Origin: Aulostomus chinensis
Taxonomy: Eukaryota; Chordata; Actinopteri; Syngnathiformes; Aulostomidae
Direction: 5' to 3'
DNA length: 64,000 nucleotides
Assembly: GCA_037954235.1 (NCBI GenBank)
Contig: JBBMOA010000017.1
Span: forward strand, 21,465,027 to 21,529,026
Position numbers and translations under genes: made by a program. The notes beneath the pieces were generated by a model. It saw nothing but the letters and a program-made list of their open reading frames with translations, had not been told where the DNA came from and did not search any database. Shown here one piece after another: positions 62,770 to 64,000 of this stretch; the stretch's first letter is position 1, and each line of letters begins with the position of its first letter.

Positions 62770-63789
62770 TAAAAGTATGTGCTAATTCTGAGCTGTGGAG
62801 CCCAGCTGAGGAAAAGTGTGCACCAACACATCCTCCCTCTCTCAGGTAATTATGTCTTTTATCTAGGAGACACATACAGCTACTTTAACATTGGATATCC
62901 AGCCGTCCTAATGGGCCATTATTCAAATAAATGGGGGAAACACTGTGGGGTTTGTGACCTCCTCCGTGCGACAGGGCCCTCCATCCAGGCACACCTGCTG
63001 AGACAAGGTAACGTTTATCACTGACACCTTCACAGGACAGAAACAAAATGGCAGGCGGGGTCAGCAGTAAGGAGCACACCGGGCCTGTCATATTGCAAAC
63101 ATGTCCATTTGGTACTGCTCTACTCTTGTGGTTGCCAGGCTACTGCCTAATATACGGTGACTGAGTGTGCGTCAGGAAAACAGAAGTAAGATGTTGACTT
63201 TGAGATAAGTACCTCTTCAAATTAAACAGCACCATCACATTGCATTCAAAATAACATTTCCAAAGGTCAACTTTAAACGGTCCCCATTTGGCAAAAAAAA
63301 AAAAAAAAAAAAAATGCCTGTGTTCTTCAACTCACTAAATCATCACATTTGCATACCAGTTACGTTAGTTAGTGGCATTTAATTATTTATGTTTTAATTA
63401 CGCTGAATGAAGGGGATAATATCACTGTATGGTAGTTTTGTAGTCTGTGCGCCCCTGTCGTCTGAACACTCGGATGTCTCCTTATTAAAGTACACAAAAA
63501 GATAATTATGTCCTGCTCTGTCTAAACATTGCCATGGTGCAGCACTAGAGAATCATCGCTGAATTGGACACAGGAGAGGGACCTCTTATAATTAATGTGC
63601 TTGGTCACACACACTCGGGAGTGGTAAAGGCATGTCAACTCCCTCTTTCTCCTGCTCTCCGCGAGAGTCAGGGGTCAGCAAAACTGTTTTGATGTCCCTG
63701 ATTGTCATATTAAACAGATTTATCAAGCTGGAGCTCGAATTAGGAGGACGGCCAGCTGACATGCAGCCCAGGAGGACACACCCTAAAAT

Positions 63790-63844
63790 ATAGATAGATA
63801 GATAGGTAGATGGATAGATAGATAGATGGATAGATGGATAGATG
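63790..63844. repeat. (GATA)n microsatellite
   Basis: GATA/GATG tetramers, about thirteen units with substitutions. Confidence 0.95.
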
Positions 63845-64000
63845 TGGTTCTAGAGTGACCATCATCTCCCTCTGCACCATCCATCACCTGAGCTTGGCTG
63901 AATGGAGATGATGATGTCATTGGAGAGATGGTATTGATTGACCAAGGGGCACCAAAGGTCAATGCAATTAAGAGACAGAAAACATACAGCGTTTAACAGT

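Noticed and set aside
50000..64000. pax1 exons, expected beyond nkx2.2
   Set aside because: No paired-domain coding sequence is visible; pax1 probably lies past the window.

Overview
This is vertebrate nuclear DNA, most likely from a teleost, probably a spiny-rayed fish. The evidence is two intron-bearing NK2 homeobox genes that read as fish proteins, very large intergenic spaces, abundant (CA/GT)n, (CT)n and (AT)n microsatellites, and decayed teleost-type repeats, including a hAT transposon with intact ends. There are no operons, ribosome binding sites or prokaryotic features. Names rest on remembered family sequences; no search was run.

Only two protein-coding genes can be supported, both on the minus strand and arranged head to tail. 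The first is nkx2.4b (CDS complement join 24180..24868, 25392..25761; 352 aa). The second is nkx2.2a (CDS complement join 47880..48436, 49211..49475; 273 aa). Both splice junctions were resolved to the base, and each join gives an intact frame with a TN motif, an NK2-class homeodomain with Tyr54, and an NK2-specific domain. The pair matches the NKX2-4/NKX2-2 linkage of vertebrates, where PAX1 normally lies beyond NKX2-2 and XRN2 beyond NKX2-4. I saw no exon of either flanking gene here.

Layout. 1-23.4 kb: downstream flank of nkx2.4b with decayed repeats (about 1.4, 3.7, 5.9, 11.2, 11.4-11.9 and 20.7 kb), an 804-bp hAT relic with an 8-bp target duplication (13.4-14.3 kb), and non-repetitive stretches that look like conserved non-coding DNA, one holding a perfect Gli 9-mer (18.26 kb) and one a perfect octamer (21.49 kb). 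23.4-26.0 kb: nkx2.4b with its probable 3' UTR and promoter. 26-47 kb: 22-kb gap between the genes, with microsatellites, a 420-bp minisatellite and a MITE-like relic. 47.4-50.0 kb: nkx2.2a with 3' UTR and promoter (CArG/TATA-like element, GC box, E-box, NK2 site). 50-64 kb: upstream flank of nkx2.2a, with a second perfect Gli 9-mer 1.65 kb upstream of the ATG, several candidate enhancers (53.3-53.7, 54.8-55.3, 56.3-58.7, 61.8-62.6 kb) and a CTCF-like motif near the right end.

Biologically, the window looks like a developmental regulatory landscape. Both genes encode Hedgehog-linked ventral neural transcription factors (nkx2.2a: ventral neural tube and pancreas; nkx2.4b: ventral forebrain/hypothalamus and thyroid), and most of the remaining DNA is either candidate cis-regulatory sequence or repeat. 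I found no undescribed protein system. The most interesting signals are the Gli/Sox/NK2 motif sites, the convergent CTCF-like motifs around both genes, and the transposon relics. All enhancer calls are made by eye and need comparative alignment.
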